Shown piece by piece: positions 46,262-54,467 of a DNA stretch of 64,000 nucleotides. The stretch spans positions 372,001-436,000 of the forward strand of contig NZ_PJCF01000005.1 in the NCBI RefSeq assembly GCF_002835935.1. Reading direction: 5' to 3'. The stretch's first letter is position 1; the number at the start of each line of letters is the position of its first letter. The notes below the pieces were generated by a model. That model saw only the letters and a program-made list of their open reading frames with translations, had not been told where the DNA came from and ran no database searches. A program made the position numbers and the translations under genes. This DNA is from Paraglaciecola sp. MB-3u-78. Its GTDB lineage: Bacteria; Pseudomonadota; Gammaproteobacteria; Enterobacterales; Alteromonadaceae.

Positions 46262-47035
46262 TTATTCAAACAGACTTATCTGAGGCGGTGCTCGACTTTG
46301 TGGGGGCAATAATTCAACGACTTCGTCATTTTTTGTATTCAGGTGACTGAGTATCTTTTGGATCACCAATGGATGTTCATTAGACACATCCCTGTGTCTA
46401 ACCCTACGGGCAGCATTCGCTGTGCAAATCGGCTTTCCTGCCGATTTGTCAATGCTCTCTATAACCTCCCACCACCGCATTGCTCACAGGTTTCAATGTC
46501 GATGTTAAAAACCCGTTTAAGTCTTTGCGCCCAGGTCATCGACTGGTGCTTTTGTGTCCGTATTTTTTCCTGCCCTGTCGGCAATGCTTGTTTAGCCTTA
46601 TTTCTTAAGGCTGGTGTTATTGCCAACCTTTTTTCTGATACCCCAGAGCGGGACTCTCTTCAAAATAAGTAATGGCACAGTCTTTCGAGTTTACCCCTAT
46701 CCTGTGCATTGCTCATGACACCTGCATTGAGACTGAAGCCTGCCATATTTGATGCACAGCCTGACGCAAGCCCCTGCTCTTCCATAGGTGCAATGGTTTG
46801 CAAGGTAAAGACCTTTCGTCCTTGCTGTTTGCCTGTAGCGATGCGATAAGTAATGGAATACCCGTGAATTTGCAACATCGGATCGTCTTCCAGCCCATCC
46901 AAAGCCAGGTAGTCATTGTCATCATCCCTCACTAATAAGCCCTCGCGCTCAAGAAAACCAGCCACACGTTGGCTAATGTGGTGAGTAAGACTATTCAGTT
47001 CACTTTTTGTCGGGGTTTTTATCGGGTGACCAATT
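46262..47035 (-). pseudogene. IS91-family transposase remnant
   Basis: From 47035 downward the minus strand reads TKSELNSLTHHISQRVAGFLERE, then YLALDGLEDDPMLQIHGYSI, GRKVFTLQTIAP and AGFSLNAGVMSNAQDRGKLE. A deletion and frameshifts follow, then MTWAQRLKRVFNIDIETCEQCGGG and finally LVIQKILSHLN to RAPPQISLFE. These are C-terminal segments of the Y2-type IS91/IS801 transposase. The N-terminal zinc finger and catalytic tyrosines are missing. A short hairpin repeat is inserted inside it. Confidence 0.8.
46376..46452. repeat. Modular hairpin repeat, copy 1 (inside IS91 relic)
   Basis: TTAGACAC-ATCCCT-GTGTCTAA (46380-46401) is followed by CCCTACGGGC and then CAAATCGG-CTTTCCTG-CCGATTTG (46425-46448). 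It interrupts the IS91 reading frame with an insert of about 26 codons, which shows it arrived as a unit. The loops and the CCCTACGGGC linker also occur in the element at 47056-47168, but with different stems. Confidence 0.65.
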
Positions 47036-47040
47036 CATCG

Positions 47041-47170
47041 GGAATGAATTTATTCATTACATCCATGTAATTCACCCTACGGGCCAGCAGAGCTGTTGCT
47101 GTTTATTCCAGATAAACAGGCTGGACAACCAAAGGTTGCCCGTAGGGTGAGAAATAGGGATGTTTCTCAT
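47041..47170. repeat. Modular hairpin repeat, copy 2 (double, inverted)
   Basis: ATTAC-ATCCAT-GTAAT (47056-47071) is followed by CACCCTACGGGC (47073-47084) and the hairpin TGTTTAT-TCCAG-ATAAACA (47100-47118). Then come the inverted linker GCCCGTAGGGTG (47138-47149) and GAGAAA-TAGGGATG-TTTCTC (47149-47168). The same loop types as copy 1 are present with new stem sequences. It lies between the IS91 relic and a truncated glycosyltransferase. Confidence 0.65.
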
Positions 47171-47235
47171 CTAAACGCGTTTTGCCATAGTTATCTTCGG
47201 CATATACACCATCTGGGTAGACCTAAGTTGTTTCT

Positions 47236-47807
47236 CACCTTGCGGCGATAAATTTGATTTCAAACTCAACGGCAAATTAGTTTTGTGTGTAGGCACGCTT
47301 AATAGAAAAAACCATAAACGTATCGAACTAGTTATTAGGTCAATGGTAAAGGTGCCACAGGCCAGTTTAATACTGTGCGGCGATGGTATTGATAAAGAAT
47401 ATTTTATCGCTTTAGCACATGAATTGTTGGGTAAAGACCATTTTTTTCAAATGTCTTTATCCTTTGATGAAATGCCAAAGTTATACCGGAGTGTTGACTT
47501 ATTTACTTTGCCTTCCGCAAATGAACCTTTCGGGCGCGTCTATCTTGAAGCTTTAGCAAGCGGCACTCCGGTAGTCGCGCCTGATGATGATATGCGCCGC
47601 ACTATTATAGGAGATGCTGGATTGGTTTGTGATGTAGAAAATACCGAGGAATATGCGCAGGTTTTAGAAAAAGCGCTTGATACCGAATGGGGCACTAAGC
47701 CTCTTGAGCAAGCAAATAAATTTAGTTGGGTAGAGATAGCTTTAAAATATAAGGCTGTAATTAATTCAATGCTTGTCGATAAAACAGAAAAAAACACCTT
47801 GGTTTAA
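47236..47807 (+). pseudogene. Glycosyltransferase family 4, 5'-truncated
   Basis: Only the C-terminal, nucleotide-sugar-binding half of a GT4 enzyme is left. It reads KLVLCVGTLNRKNHKRIELVI, then ASLILCGDGIDKEYF and LYRSVDLFTLPSANEPFGRVYLEALASGTPVVAP. It ends NKFSWVEIALKYKAVINSML. The N-terminal half is replaced by hairpin repeats and the IS91 relic. MKVGYFSLINQSF at 46140 could be its lost start. A TTG at 47283 is the only start candidate and would give a useless half-protein. Confidence 0.8.
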
Positions 47808-47814
47808 TCAATAT

Positions 47815-48423
47815 ATGGCTAATAAAAAAGCGTTCTATTTTCCCTTTATACACGTTAATGAATATGTGGAAATATCTAAAGAAAGTATCTCGGAAAGTGG
47901 TTTTGAAGTACTAGATTTTAAAAAATTATTTCACATCAAAAACATATTTGATAGAAAGAATAATGTTGCCGTGCTTAATTGGTATGAAGATCGATTGTAT
48001 CAAAAAAGATTCGGCAAGCTCAGGGCGTTCATTGAGCATTTTATTGTTTTCTTTCAATTGATTTTAATGCGGCTGTTTGCCAGCCATATTATTTGGGTTA
48101 GGCACAATTTTAAACCACATAATAGGGCGCAGCGACCTTTTACCCACAAACTTACCTGCGGGGCATTGAACCTGCTTGCTACTAAAATCGTTACTCTTGA
48201 AAAAACAGAGTCTTTCAACTCAACTGTTATTCCGCACCCTCTTTACCGCAATGACGATGAAATGTTGCATGATATTAACCGATTAGAACCTGTGAGCTTT
48301 GAAGTCGAATGCCTTTTTTTTGGCACCATAAAACCTTATAAACGACTAGATGAATTACTAACGCTATGTGCGGCGCTTAGTATGTTTGTGGCTGTTAATC
48401 CTTTACAACCGGTATTTCTCTAA
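47815..48423 (+). pseudogene. Glycosyltransferase (WxRHNF-HPLY family), copy 2 of 3, 3'-truncated
   Basis: The protein begins MANKKAFYFPFIHVNEYVEI and shows the family blocks VAVLNWYEDRLYQKRFGKLR, IIWVRHNFKPHNRAQ, STVIPHPLYRNDDEM and FFGTIKPYKRLDELL. Then the sequence becomes unrelated (MFVAVNPLQPVFL) and stops at 203 residues, where homologues have about 290. The C-terminal donor domain end is thus lost by deletion. It follows the truncated GT4 gene closely. The upstream TTG at 47773 is in frame, but the ATG at 47815 matches the homologues better. Confidence 0.75.
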
Positions 48424-48750
48424 GTATCTCTAAATATATCTTGAACAGCTAAATCAACAATGGCATATTATTATTTATGAGCTCGGGTACAGTTTTTATT
48501 TGTTGGGCTATGTCTTGATAAGCATGAAAATCAAATCGACTAATTTGAGAATTTATGTTTTCTTTCGTCTTATTTCACGTTCGTCAAATTATTGATTAAT
48601 AATCAAATGGTTAGTTGATTTATTGTAACAAAGCTAGCGGAACACCCTATTGCTTTTTGCATATTATTTATAAATTATTTGTATTCCATTATAGATACTC
48701 ATTTGCTCGATTAAATTTGTCTTTTGTTATTAAATTAGAGGGTTTCTTAT
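48424..48750. other. AT-rich gap
   Basis: About 325 AT-rich bases follow the truncated glycosyltransferase. A 69-codon frame overlaps the start of the next gene in another phase and has no recognisable content. AGAGGG just before 48751 is the ribosome site of the sulfotransferase gene. Confidence 0.4.
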
Positions 48751-49383
48751 ATGCCAATTATGCTGAAAGGCGATACAAGTGTTTTATTTATTCATATCCC
48801 GAAATGTGGTGGTTCAACTTTTGAACGTTGTATGGCAGATAGAGGGTGGCAGGAGCTTCTAAGTATTAGAGGGGTTAACGCAAAAAACCTTAGATTTATG
48901 CATTGTACTCCTCAGCATATGCATGTTGAACTTTTGAGTAGAATCGTTCGGCCAGAGTATTTTGATAAAATTGTAACGTTAGTTCGAGAGCCTGTATCCA
49001 GATTAAAATCTGAATACGCATGGCAGAGGGCACAATCAATTACCAATCTAGCGCCTGCAGACTGGGTTGAACATGCATTCTCAGCATTTAAACAAGATCC
49101 TTTTGTCTACGACAATCATATTCGTCCTCAAAATGATTTTATACTTAACGAAAGTCTAATTTATAAGCTAGAACAGGATGGTATTAATCAAGCTCTAAAT
49201 GCGGTCTCTCCTTTACAAATAAAGCGCAACCCGTTTAAAAAAATATTTCGTAGCACTCAAGTTTCACAATTGAAGAAAACGATAAAACCTATCGAGATAC
49301 ATGAAGCTTTCGATAAAAAATTGACCCAGATTCAAGATTTTTATGGGAAAGATTACGAAGTTATCGGCTATGAGACAACCTGA
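48751..49383 (+). CDS. Sulfotransferase family protein (Sulfotransferase_2 type)
   Basis: The 210-residue protein has the PAPS 5'-phosphosulfate motif FIHIPKCGGSTFERCMADRG (about 13-32). The 3'-phosphate motif DKIVTLVREPVSRLKSEYAW lies at about 73-92. The remainder is helical, and the length is near the lower limit of the family. The start ATG has AGAGGG at good distance. It is flanked by broken genes and an ISAs1 element, so it may be one of few functional genes left in this part. It is expected to sulfate a sugar of the EPS or its precursor. Confidence 0.88.
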   Translation: MPIMLKGDTSVLFIHIPKCGGSTFERCMADRGWQELLSIRGVNAKNLRFMHCTPQHMHVELLSRIVRPEYFDKIVTLVREPVSRLKSEYAWQRAQSITNLAPADWVEHAFSAFKQDPFVYDNHIRPQNDFILNESLIYKLEQDGINQALNAVSPLQIKRNPFKKIFRSTQVSQLKKTIKPIEIHEAFDKKLTQIQDFYGKDYEVIGYETT

Positions 49384-49601
49384 AATTATATTTTTTCAGC
49401 GCGGTAACATGCGCTAACTCGCGACCAAATAATGTACAGTACACCCAGTGCGCTAAGATATAACTGTAGAAGGACGGATCAGAGGCCGCCCAATATTGCG
49501 CTGGGGTTTCCTCACTTAAGCGTGCTGACCTTGTTGGCTGAAGGGAAAAGTAATATGCACCATCAATGAAATGCCATAAACTGTAGTGGCAGTGATTGCT
49601 T

Positions 49602-50814
49602 CAGGGCAATCGCATTAAAATATTTGTAGCAGTTTCAGCAAGTAATCATTATCCCAACCTGCCATTTGCCGCTTAATCTTAATACCTACCTTATTATCAT
49701 TATCTGACGTTAATAAATTCAAAGATATGTGGCGTAATATTGCCATGTTTTGATCTGCATATCCTTGACGAATTCGACAATGATCTTCGTCAAATGCCAT
49801 ATCTAATCTCCAGTGAAGATTATTCTCTACACCCCAATGAGCACGTACATAGTGAGCAAATTTCTCTGCATCGTTATGCTTAACGCTACTAATAAAGTAT
49901 CGCGTTTCTTCTGACCATTCGTTCGCAAGAAATCTTCTTGATTTGACGCTAACAATACTGGCAAGGTGTGGGTGAGTATGATGCTCAGTAAGCCAGTCAA
50001 TTCGGTTGCAGGAAGTCACTGTTCTTTCTTCAATACGGCCATGCCCTGAATCAATACTCTTATAAGTATTTAACGTGCCCTCATAACTTTTAGGGGTATT
50101 TTCAAAGAATAAAATCACATCATCATGTAGGGTGCTTTGATTTCCTTTCAGTGCGGTTAAATAATCAGCGCCTTTACTCACGATCAGTTCAGCCGATTTC
50201 TTTTGTGTGTTTAATGCATCGGTTGTGATGATACTGCCTGTGATGTCTAAGTTTTTGAGTAGGGAAGGTAAGGCGGTTATTTCATTCGATTTTTCATCAA
50301 CTTTCACTTGTCCAAGTGCCAGCTGATTATCATGTGACCATGCGCTAACCATATAAATAGCTGATTTATTAGATGACTTATCATGAGTGCGTCGAAGGCA
50401 TTTACCGTCAATAGCGATCACATCGCCCGTGACATTTTTTACTATCTCTTTGATCCAGCTAGAAAAACAGGTTTGAAATTGCTCAGGATCAATTAAGGAA
50501 AAAATACGTCCCAAAGTATCATGAGACGGAATACCATTTTCTAGGGATAAATATTGTTCAAACCAAGTGCGTTTAATGTTGGCAAATTTTTCAATGGCAA
50601 CCCAGCCATCACAGCCACAGATAACGGCACATAGGGTAATAAAAAAGATGTCATCTAATTTATGTAATTGTTTTCTTAGAAGACGAGGATCTTCAATGTC
50701 TTTGAAATGTTCGATAAGTGTGGGCTTGTATTTGGTCATATTACGTCGCGTAAAGCGAAGTAATAGATCAAATTAGGGGATCTGTGTCAAGCCATTTTTA
50801 ATGCGATTGCCCTG
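49602..50814 (-). mobile_element. ISAs1-family element with intact ends and target duplication
   Basis: The 1213-bp element is bounded by perfect 19-bp inverted repeats (CAGGGCAATCGCATTAAAA at the left, its reverse complement at 50796-50814). It is flanked by a perfect 10-bp direct repeat GTGATTGCTT (49592-49601 and 50815-50824). The single transposase frame is intact. This is a recent insertion and may still be active. Confidence 0.95.
49615..50739 (-). CDS. ISAs1-family transposase
   Basis: The 374-residue DDE transposase starts MTKYKPTLIEHFKDIEDPR. It has the family blocks FFITLCAVICGCDGWVAIEKF, ENGIPSHDTLGRIFSLIDP, VIAIDGKCLRRTHDKSS, SIITTDALNTQKKSAELIV and the late HYVRAHWGVENNLHWRLDMAFDEDHCRIR. 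It is full length and unbroken, and lies inside perfect terminal repeats. Confidence 0.96.
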   Translation of the reverse strand: MTKYKPTLIEHFKDIEDPRLLRKQLHKLDDIFFITLCAVICGCDGWVAIEKFANIKRTWFEQYLSLENGIPSHDTLGRIFSLIDPEQFQTCFSSWIKEIVKNVTGDVIAIDGKCLRRTHDKSSNKSAIYMVSAWSHDNQLALGQVKVDEKSNEITALPSLLKNLDITGSIITTDALNTQKKSAELIVSKGADYLTALKGNQSTLHDDVILFFENTPKSYEGTLNTYKSIDSGHGRIEERTVTSCNRIDWLTEHHTHPHLASIVSVKSRRFLANEWSEETRYFISSVKHNDAEKFAHYVRAHWGVENNLHWRLDMAFDEDHCRIRQGYADQNMAILRHISLNLLTSDNDNKVGIKIKRQMAGWDNDYLLKLLQIF

Positions 50815-51154
50815 GTGATTGCTTGGCTCTTCGTAGTCATAAACCTTTTGCATGTGGTACTATCTTTTATGCACAACTCGGGAGAGTCAGTGACTTGGTG
50901 TTACACAACTAGGGCCGCATCCACTGCTAGTACTTTTAGCTTGGTTACCACTGGCCATTTTTAACGCCGCACAATTTATTGCTAGGATTAAGATCGTAAA
51001 ATAGTTGTCAGGAATTTTTACAAGTTCTCATTTTGTTTTTTTTAAAATATTTCAAGTGTTTGATTAAAATGATAATTTATTTTTTGGCCTGATATTTGCT
51101 AGAAGTAATTAAGTAAGTAAGTAAGTAAAACTAATTTAAATTTTGGAGTTATTA

Positions 51155-51853
51155 ATGAATATTCAAGCTGGTATTAAATATATTGCACTTGGTGCTATTT
51201 TTCTTGCGTCCGCTAGCAGTTACGCGACAATTATTGCCTTCACCGATTTTAACGATAAGACTGCAAGTGGTGCGACTGCGTCAAATCTTAATTGGACAAT
51301 AAATGGTATTAGCGACCCTCTTAGTCTTACCGCCACCAAAAATCTTAATCTAAATTCAGCAGCCGAAGACATGTTCGCTGTAGATTATAATTTGTTTACT
51401 GAAGGTTCTTGGTCAGTGGATATCGCTCTCAATGTATTGGCTGTGAACAATATTGCACTGTCTACCGTTAGTTTGAATGCATACATTTTTTCTAATTCTG
51501 ATATATTGCAATCGGTAAGTCGTGACCTAGATCTTAATCTTTCTTTGTTTTCTGGTGCAAGTTTATTGGCTGATGTAAATGAGTTAAACATCTATGCCAG
51601 TGGCGGCCCAGTGGTACAAGGTCAAGCTGTTTCTTTTGACTTGTCCGGTAACACCTTATTAGCCGGCAATGATTATTTTTTACGGTTAACTGCAAGCACT
51701 AATATTGCTAGAGGCAATAATGCTGGTTTCGACAATTTAAACATAGAAGGCTTAATCCAGGCGGTCAGTGTTCCTATCCCTGTCCCTGAGCCTTCTTTAT
51801 TAGCTATCTTTGGGCTGGGCATCATGCTGATCGGTGCTCGTCGCTACAAATAG
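51155..51853 (+). CDS. PEP-CTERM sorting-domain protein
   Basis: The 232-residue exported protein has a signal peptide (about 1-26, ending ASSYAT). Its middle is beta-rich and Asn/Asp/Ser-rich, of unknown fold. The C-terminal sorting signal PVPEPSLLAIFGLGIMLIGARRYK has the VPEP motif, a hydrophobic helix and basic end residues. PEP-CTERM proteins are processed by an exosortase and occur in EPS-producing bacteria. No exosortase gene is in this window. I choose ATG 51155 because GGAG lies at the right distance; a TTG at 51143 is in frame but overlaps that site. Confidence 0.9.
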   Translation: MNIQAGIKYIALGAIFLASASSYATIIAFTDFNDKTASGATASNLNWTINGISDPLSLTATKNLNLNSAAEDMFAVDYNLFTEGSWSVDIALNVLAVNNIALSTVSLNAYIFSNSDILQSVSRDLDLNLSLFSGASLLADVNELNIYASGGPVVQGQAVSFDLSGNTLLAGNDYFLRLTASTNIARGNNAGFDNLNIEGLIQAVSVPIPVPEPSLLAIFGLGIMLIGARRYK

Positions 51854-52138
51854 TAAACCCATATAATTATTAAGTTTGCTGAACTAGTCGTAAAATGTAG
51901 TTGATTTTTTTGGCGCCCTAATACACAAGTGTTGGGTGTCTTATTGCAAAAGCATCATTTGATATTACCTATCTTGATTCTCTATCTTAAATTTTCAACC
52001 TGTTTTCTATTAGTACATTATTAGATTTCAATTAACTTCGTCAAAAAACATGAATTGAGTTTTTTTGAACAAAGTTTTCACAAGAAATAAATACTTTTTT
52101 CAAGTACATAATGGCAGTAACACTACTTGTTGCAACAG
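51854..52138. other. Gap after PEP-CTERM gene
   Basis: No gene is visible in these 285 bases. A weak inverted repeat around CCCTAATACAC and GTGTTGGG follows a TTTTTTT run near 51907-51940. Confidence 0.3.
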
Positions 52139-52400
52139 CTAGTGCTCACTTGGGTTATGTTTGTTATTACTGGTGTCGGGATTTCTTACACTTAGTAAAT
52201 GTGGATTGATTGAGTGTGAATTTAAAGATGCAGTATCTTGGCAAATGGCTGATTGCATTGGCATAAAATTCTTTTTAGCCGCTTTTTTAATGGCTTCTAT
52301 AAAGGTCATTAATGCAATGGGTTCGTTATTACCGATATAAAACACTTTCTGAGGGCCCTGAGCATGATCACACTTGTAGTTATAAGAAGTCTAATAATGA
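52139..52400 (-). pseudogene. Nucleotide-sugar epimerase remnant (UDP-glucuronate 4-epimerase type)
   Basis: The minus strand reads QKVFYIGNNEPIALMTFIEA and KKAAKKNFMPMQSA. This is the conserved C-terminal region of the extended SDR family of UDP-glucuronate 4-epimerases (capsule protein CapI type), where intact enzymes have VYNIGN-PVELMDFIE and NFLPMQPGDV. The rest of the gene is missing and the frame after FMPMQ is unrelated. It suggests that an earlier version of the EPS contained galacturonic acid. Confidence 0.7.
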
Positions 52401-52575
52401 TCTCATAATGATATAAAAACAATGGTAAATTATACCCGATGACAGTTCAGATCGCCTAAGTTCACTTATCTACAGACCGTTTTATGTCATTTTTAGAATT
52501 ATGTGAATACATCGTAGATAACTGTACCGTTATCAACAAATATTATGATTTGTAACATAGAATTTTCCTTACCCA

Positions 52576-52668
52576 TGTCCACTGTTTTATCTGGTGCCAA
52601 AGGCTGGAAAGCCATTCATATTTTCGGAGACGTCATCGCCGCGATGTTATGCACTGTCAGTCCGTAAC
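52576..52668 (+). pseudogene. Possible ISAs1-type transposase N-terminal scrap
   Basis: The short frame MSTVLSGAKGWKAIHIFGD resembles the early block of ISAs1 transposases (CAVISGADGW--IEEFG). About 30 codons are open and nothing else of the element is seen. The match is short, so it is only a suggestion. Confidence 0.3.
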
Positions 52669-52770
52669 CACAGAGATGTATGCCCCGTGGTTCAGAGGAT
52701 CTTATCTTTTGCTCTTGCTCTTGTCCTATTCTATCAACTAGCCACTATTTACTGCCTTATCTACTATCCT
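52657..52770. repeat. rml intergenic repeat, partial copy downstream of rmlD
   Basis: The segment contains ACCACAGAGATG, GGTTCAGAGG and CTTTTGCTCTTGCTCTTG, and ends CACTATTTACTGCCTTATCT. These are the same motifs that end the repeats between rmlC, rmlA and rmlB. It looks like a rearranged or shortened copy. Confidence 0.5.
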
Positions 52771-52782
52771 TAGTCGCGATTA

Positions 52783-53646
52783 TCAGCCCATTAACTCATC
52801 CATCATGGTTGAAAGTTGTTTGCGCCAATGGATGGTTTTTACATCTGCTGCTACTTCTGCGCTAGTTTTATCTATTACCGAAAAGCTTGGGCGTATAGCT
52901 GGGGTAGGGTATTGGCTTGCTGGAATAGGTGATATTGGGATGGAATGTTTTAGTAGCCCTTTTTCAATAGCAAGCTCTTGAATAGCTACCGCAAAGTCAT
53001 ACCAAGAGGCAACACCGGCATCTGTCCAATGATATACACCACAGACTTGTGGTTTTTCAACAACCGCCCATAACCACTTTGCTAATCCTGCTGCCCAAGT
53101 TGGCGAGCCTATTTGGTCATAAACAATACCCAGTGTTGGCTTTTCGGCCATGAGTCGTAACATCGACTTTACAAAGTTATTGCCGTGTGCTGAATACACC
53201 CAAGCAGTTCTGACTATGACTGAGCTGGGTAATATTTCCATCACATCTAGGTCACCGGCCAATTTTGAAGCGCCGTAGACGTTGATGGGGTTGGGGATAT
53301 CGTCAGTTTGATAAGGCGTGCTTTTGGTACCATCAAACACAAAGTCGGTGGAAACGTGCAATAAGCGAATATTCTGTTGTTTGCATGCCAGCGCCAGGTT
53401 TTTTGCACCTGTTTGGTTAACCGCGCAGGCCAGTTCTTTGTCGGTTTCGGCTTTATCAACAGCCGTATAAGCGGCAGCATTTATCACAATGTCTGGTTGC
53501 TGTGCATTAATGGTTTGATTAACTAATTCACTATTGGTTATGTCAAGTTCTTTAGATCCCAGTGAAACTAATTGATGCCCTTGAGGCACGCTATTCCCAA
53601 GTTCATGGGCCAATTGACCGCCTTTCCCTGTGACTAGTATTTTCAC
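52783..53646 (-). CDS. rmlD: dTDP-4-dehydrorhamnose reductase
   Basis: RmlD makes dTDP-L-rhamnose from dTDP-4-dehydrorhamnose with NAD(P)H, the last step of the pathway. The protein begins KILVTGKGGQLAHELG (Rossmann site). It has VINAAAYTAVDKAETDKELA, STDFVFDGTKSTPYQTDD, the catalytic YGASKLAGD (Y-x3-K) and VIVRTAWVYSAHGNNFVKSM. I prefer GTG at 53646, because AAGGA lies 10 bases before it and homologues start MKILVTG. TTG at 53652 is the alternative. It is the last gene of rmlB-A-C-D. Confidence 0.96.
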   Translation of the reverse strand: MKILVTGKGGQLAHELGNSVPQGHQLVSLGSKELDITNSELVNQTINAQQPDIVINAAAYTAVDKAETDKELACAVNQTGAKNLALACKQQNIRLLHVSTDFVFDGTKSTPYQTDDIPNPINVYGASKLAGDLDVMEILPSSVIVRTAWVYSAHGNNFVKSMLRLMAEKPTLGIVYDQIGSPTWAAGLAKWLWAVVEKPQVCGVYHWTDAGVASWYDFAVAIQELAIEKGLLKHSIPISPIPASQYPTPAIRPSFSVIDKTSAEVAADVKTIHWRKQLSTMMDELMG

Positions 53647-53661
53647 GAACAAATATTCCTT

Positions 53662-54210
53662 TTAGGCAAATTTGGGTGCGCTTAAAAAGCTTTCACCCAC
53701 AACATCTTTGGCAGACAATGAAGGCTGTTCGCCATTCACCAGCGGCCAATTTATAGCAAGACTCGGATCATCCCATTTTATAGACACTTCTGATTGAGGA
53801 TGATAATAATCGGTGCATTTATACACAAATTCAGCTGTTTCACCGGTCACATAAAAACCATGAGCAAAACCCGCAGGTACCCATAGTTGTTTATTATTTC
53901 GTGCCGAAAGTTCTAACCCAAACCATTGCCCATAAGTAGATGATGATTGGCGTAAATCGACCGCCACATCAAACACACTACCCTGAGTGACTCGTACCAA
54001 TTTACCTTGAGTATGTTCTAGCTGGTAATGTAGTCCACGTAAAATACCTTGGGCTGATTTACTGTGGTTATCTTGAACAAGTTCTTTAATACCGGTCTGC
54101 TCAGTAAAAATATCTTTGCGGAATGTCTCCATAAAAAAGCCACGTTCGTCACCGAAAATCTTAGGCTCAAATATCAACACATCATTAAGTTTTGTTTTAG
54201 TTACTCGCAT
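53662..54210 (-). CDS. rmlC: dTDP-4-dehydrorhamnose 3,5-epimerase
   Basis: RmlC epimerises dTDP-4-keto-6-deoxyglucose at C3 and C5. The 182-residue cupin has VLIFEPKIFGDERGFFMETF, the catalytic QDNHSKSAQGILRGLHYQ (His) and VFDVAVDLRQSSSTYGQW. WVPAGFAHGFYV and the substrate tyrosine region VYKCTDYYHP complete it. It lies 15 bases before rmlD on the minus strand. A repeat element separates it from rmlA. Confidence 0.97.
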   Translation of the reverse strand: MRVTKTKLNDVLIFEPKIFGDERGFFMETFRKDIFTEQTGIKELVQDNHSKSAQGILRGLHYQLEHTQGKLVRVTQGSVFDVAVDLRQSSSTYGQWFGLELSARNNKQLWVPAGFAHGFYVTGETAEFVYKCTDYYHPQSEVSIKWDDPSLAINWPLVNGEQPSLSAKDVVGESFLSAPKFA

Positions 54211-54254
54211 TTGAATACCTTAAATTATGAAGCAGTAAATTAAATAGAGAATTG

Positions 54255-54452
54255 CAGTAAAGAGTAAAAACCAAAGAATATTCACCACAAAGGGCCGCGC
54301 ACAGAGTACACAGCGTAAAACAAAAATAATGATGATTTAAAAGACTCTATTCGTATCAGCGTATCCCGTTACTAGTCTTAAGCATTATTGAGCTTTGTTC
54401 CTTTTCCTCTGGGGTTCAAACGCTCTTAATCCTTTGCTCTTACTATCTACTG
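54255..54452. repeat. rml intergenic repeat between rmlC and rmlA
   Basis: The element begins CAGTAAAGAGTAAAAACCAA, contains TTCACCACAAAGGG, CACAGAGTACACAG and CGTATCAGCG, and ends TTGCTCTTACTATCTACTG. The ends are imperfect inverted repeats of each other. It aligns along its length with the copy at 55393-55605. There is no coding content. Confidence 0.75.
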
Positions 54453-54467
54453 TTGTTACTTGCTCTT

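Larger units (their letters stand above)
49361..50853 (-). pseudogene. Unknown ORF interrupted by the ISAs1 element
   Basis: Removing the element and one copy of its 10-bp target repeat restores a continuous minus-strand frame of 89 codons. It starts at ATG 50853 (MQKVYDYEEPSNHCHYSLWH) and continues at 49591 downward through SARLSEETPAQYWAASDPSF and AHWVYCTLFGRELAHV to a stop at 49361-49363. I do not recognise the family. The piece may itself be part of a longer lost gene. The last bases overlap the sulfotransferase on the other strand. Whether it was ever expressed is not known. Confidence 0.45.

Noticed and set aside
46343-46672. 109-codon plus-strand ORF
   Set aside because: It is the antisense shadow of the IS91 transposase relic and the hairpin insert.
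48615-48824. 69-codon plus-strand ORF overlapping the sulfotransferase start
   Set aside because: It lies in another phase, is AT-rich and has no motif; the sulfotransferase start at 48751 is well supported.
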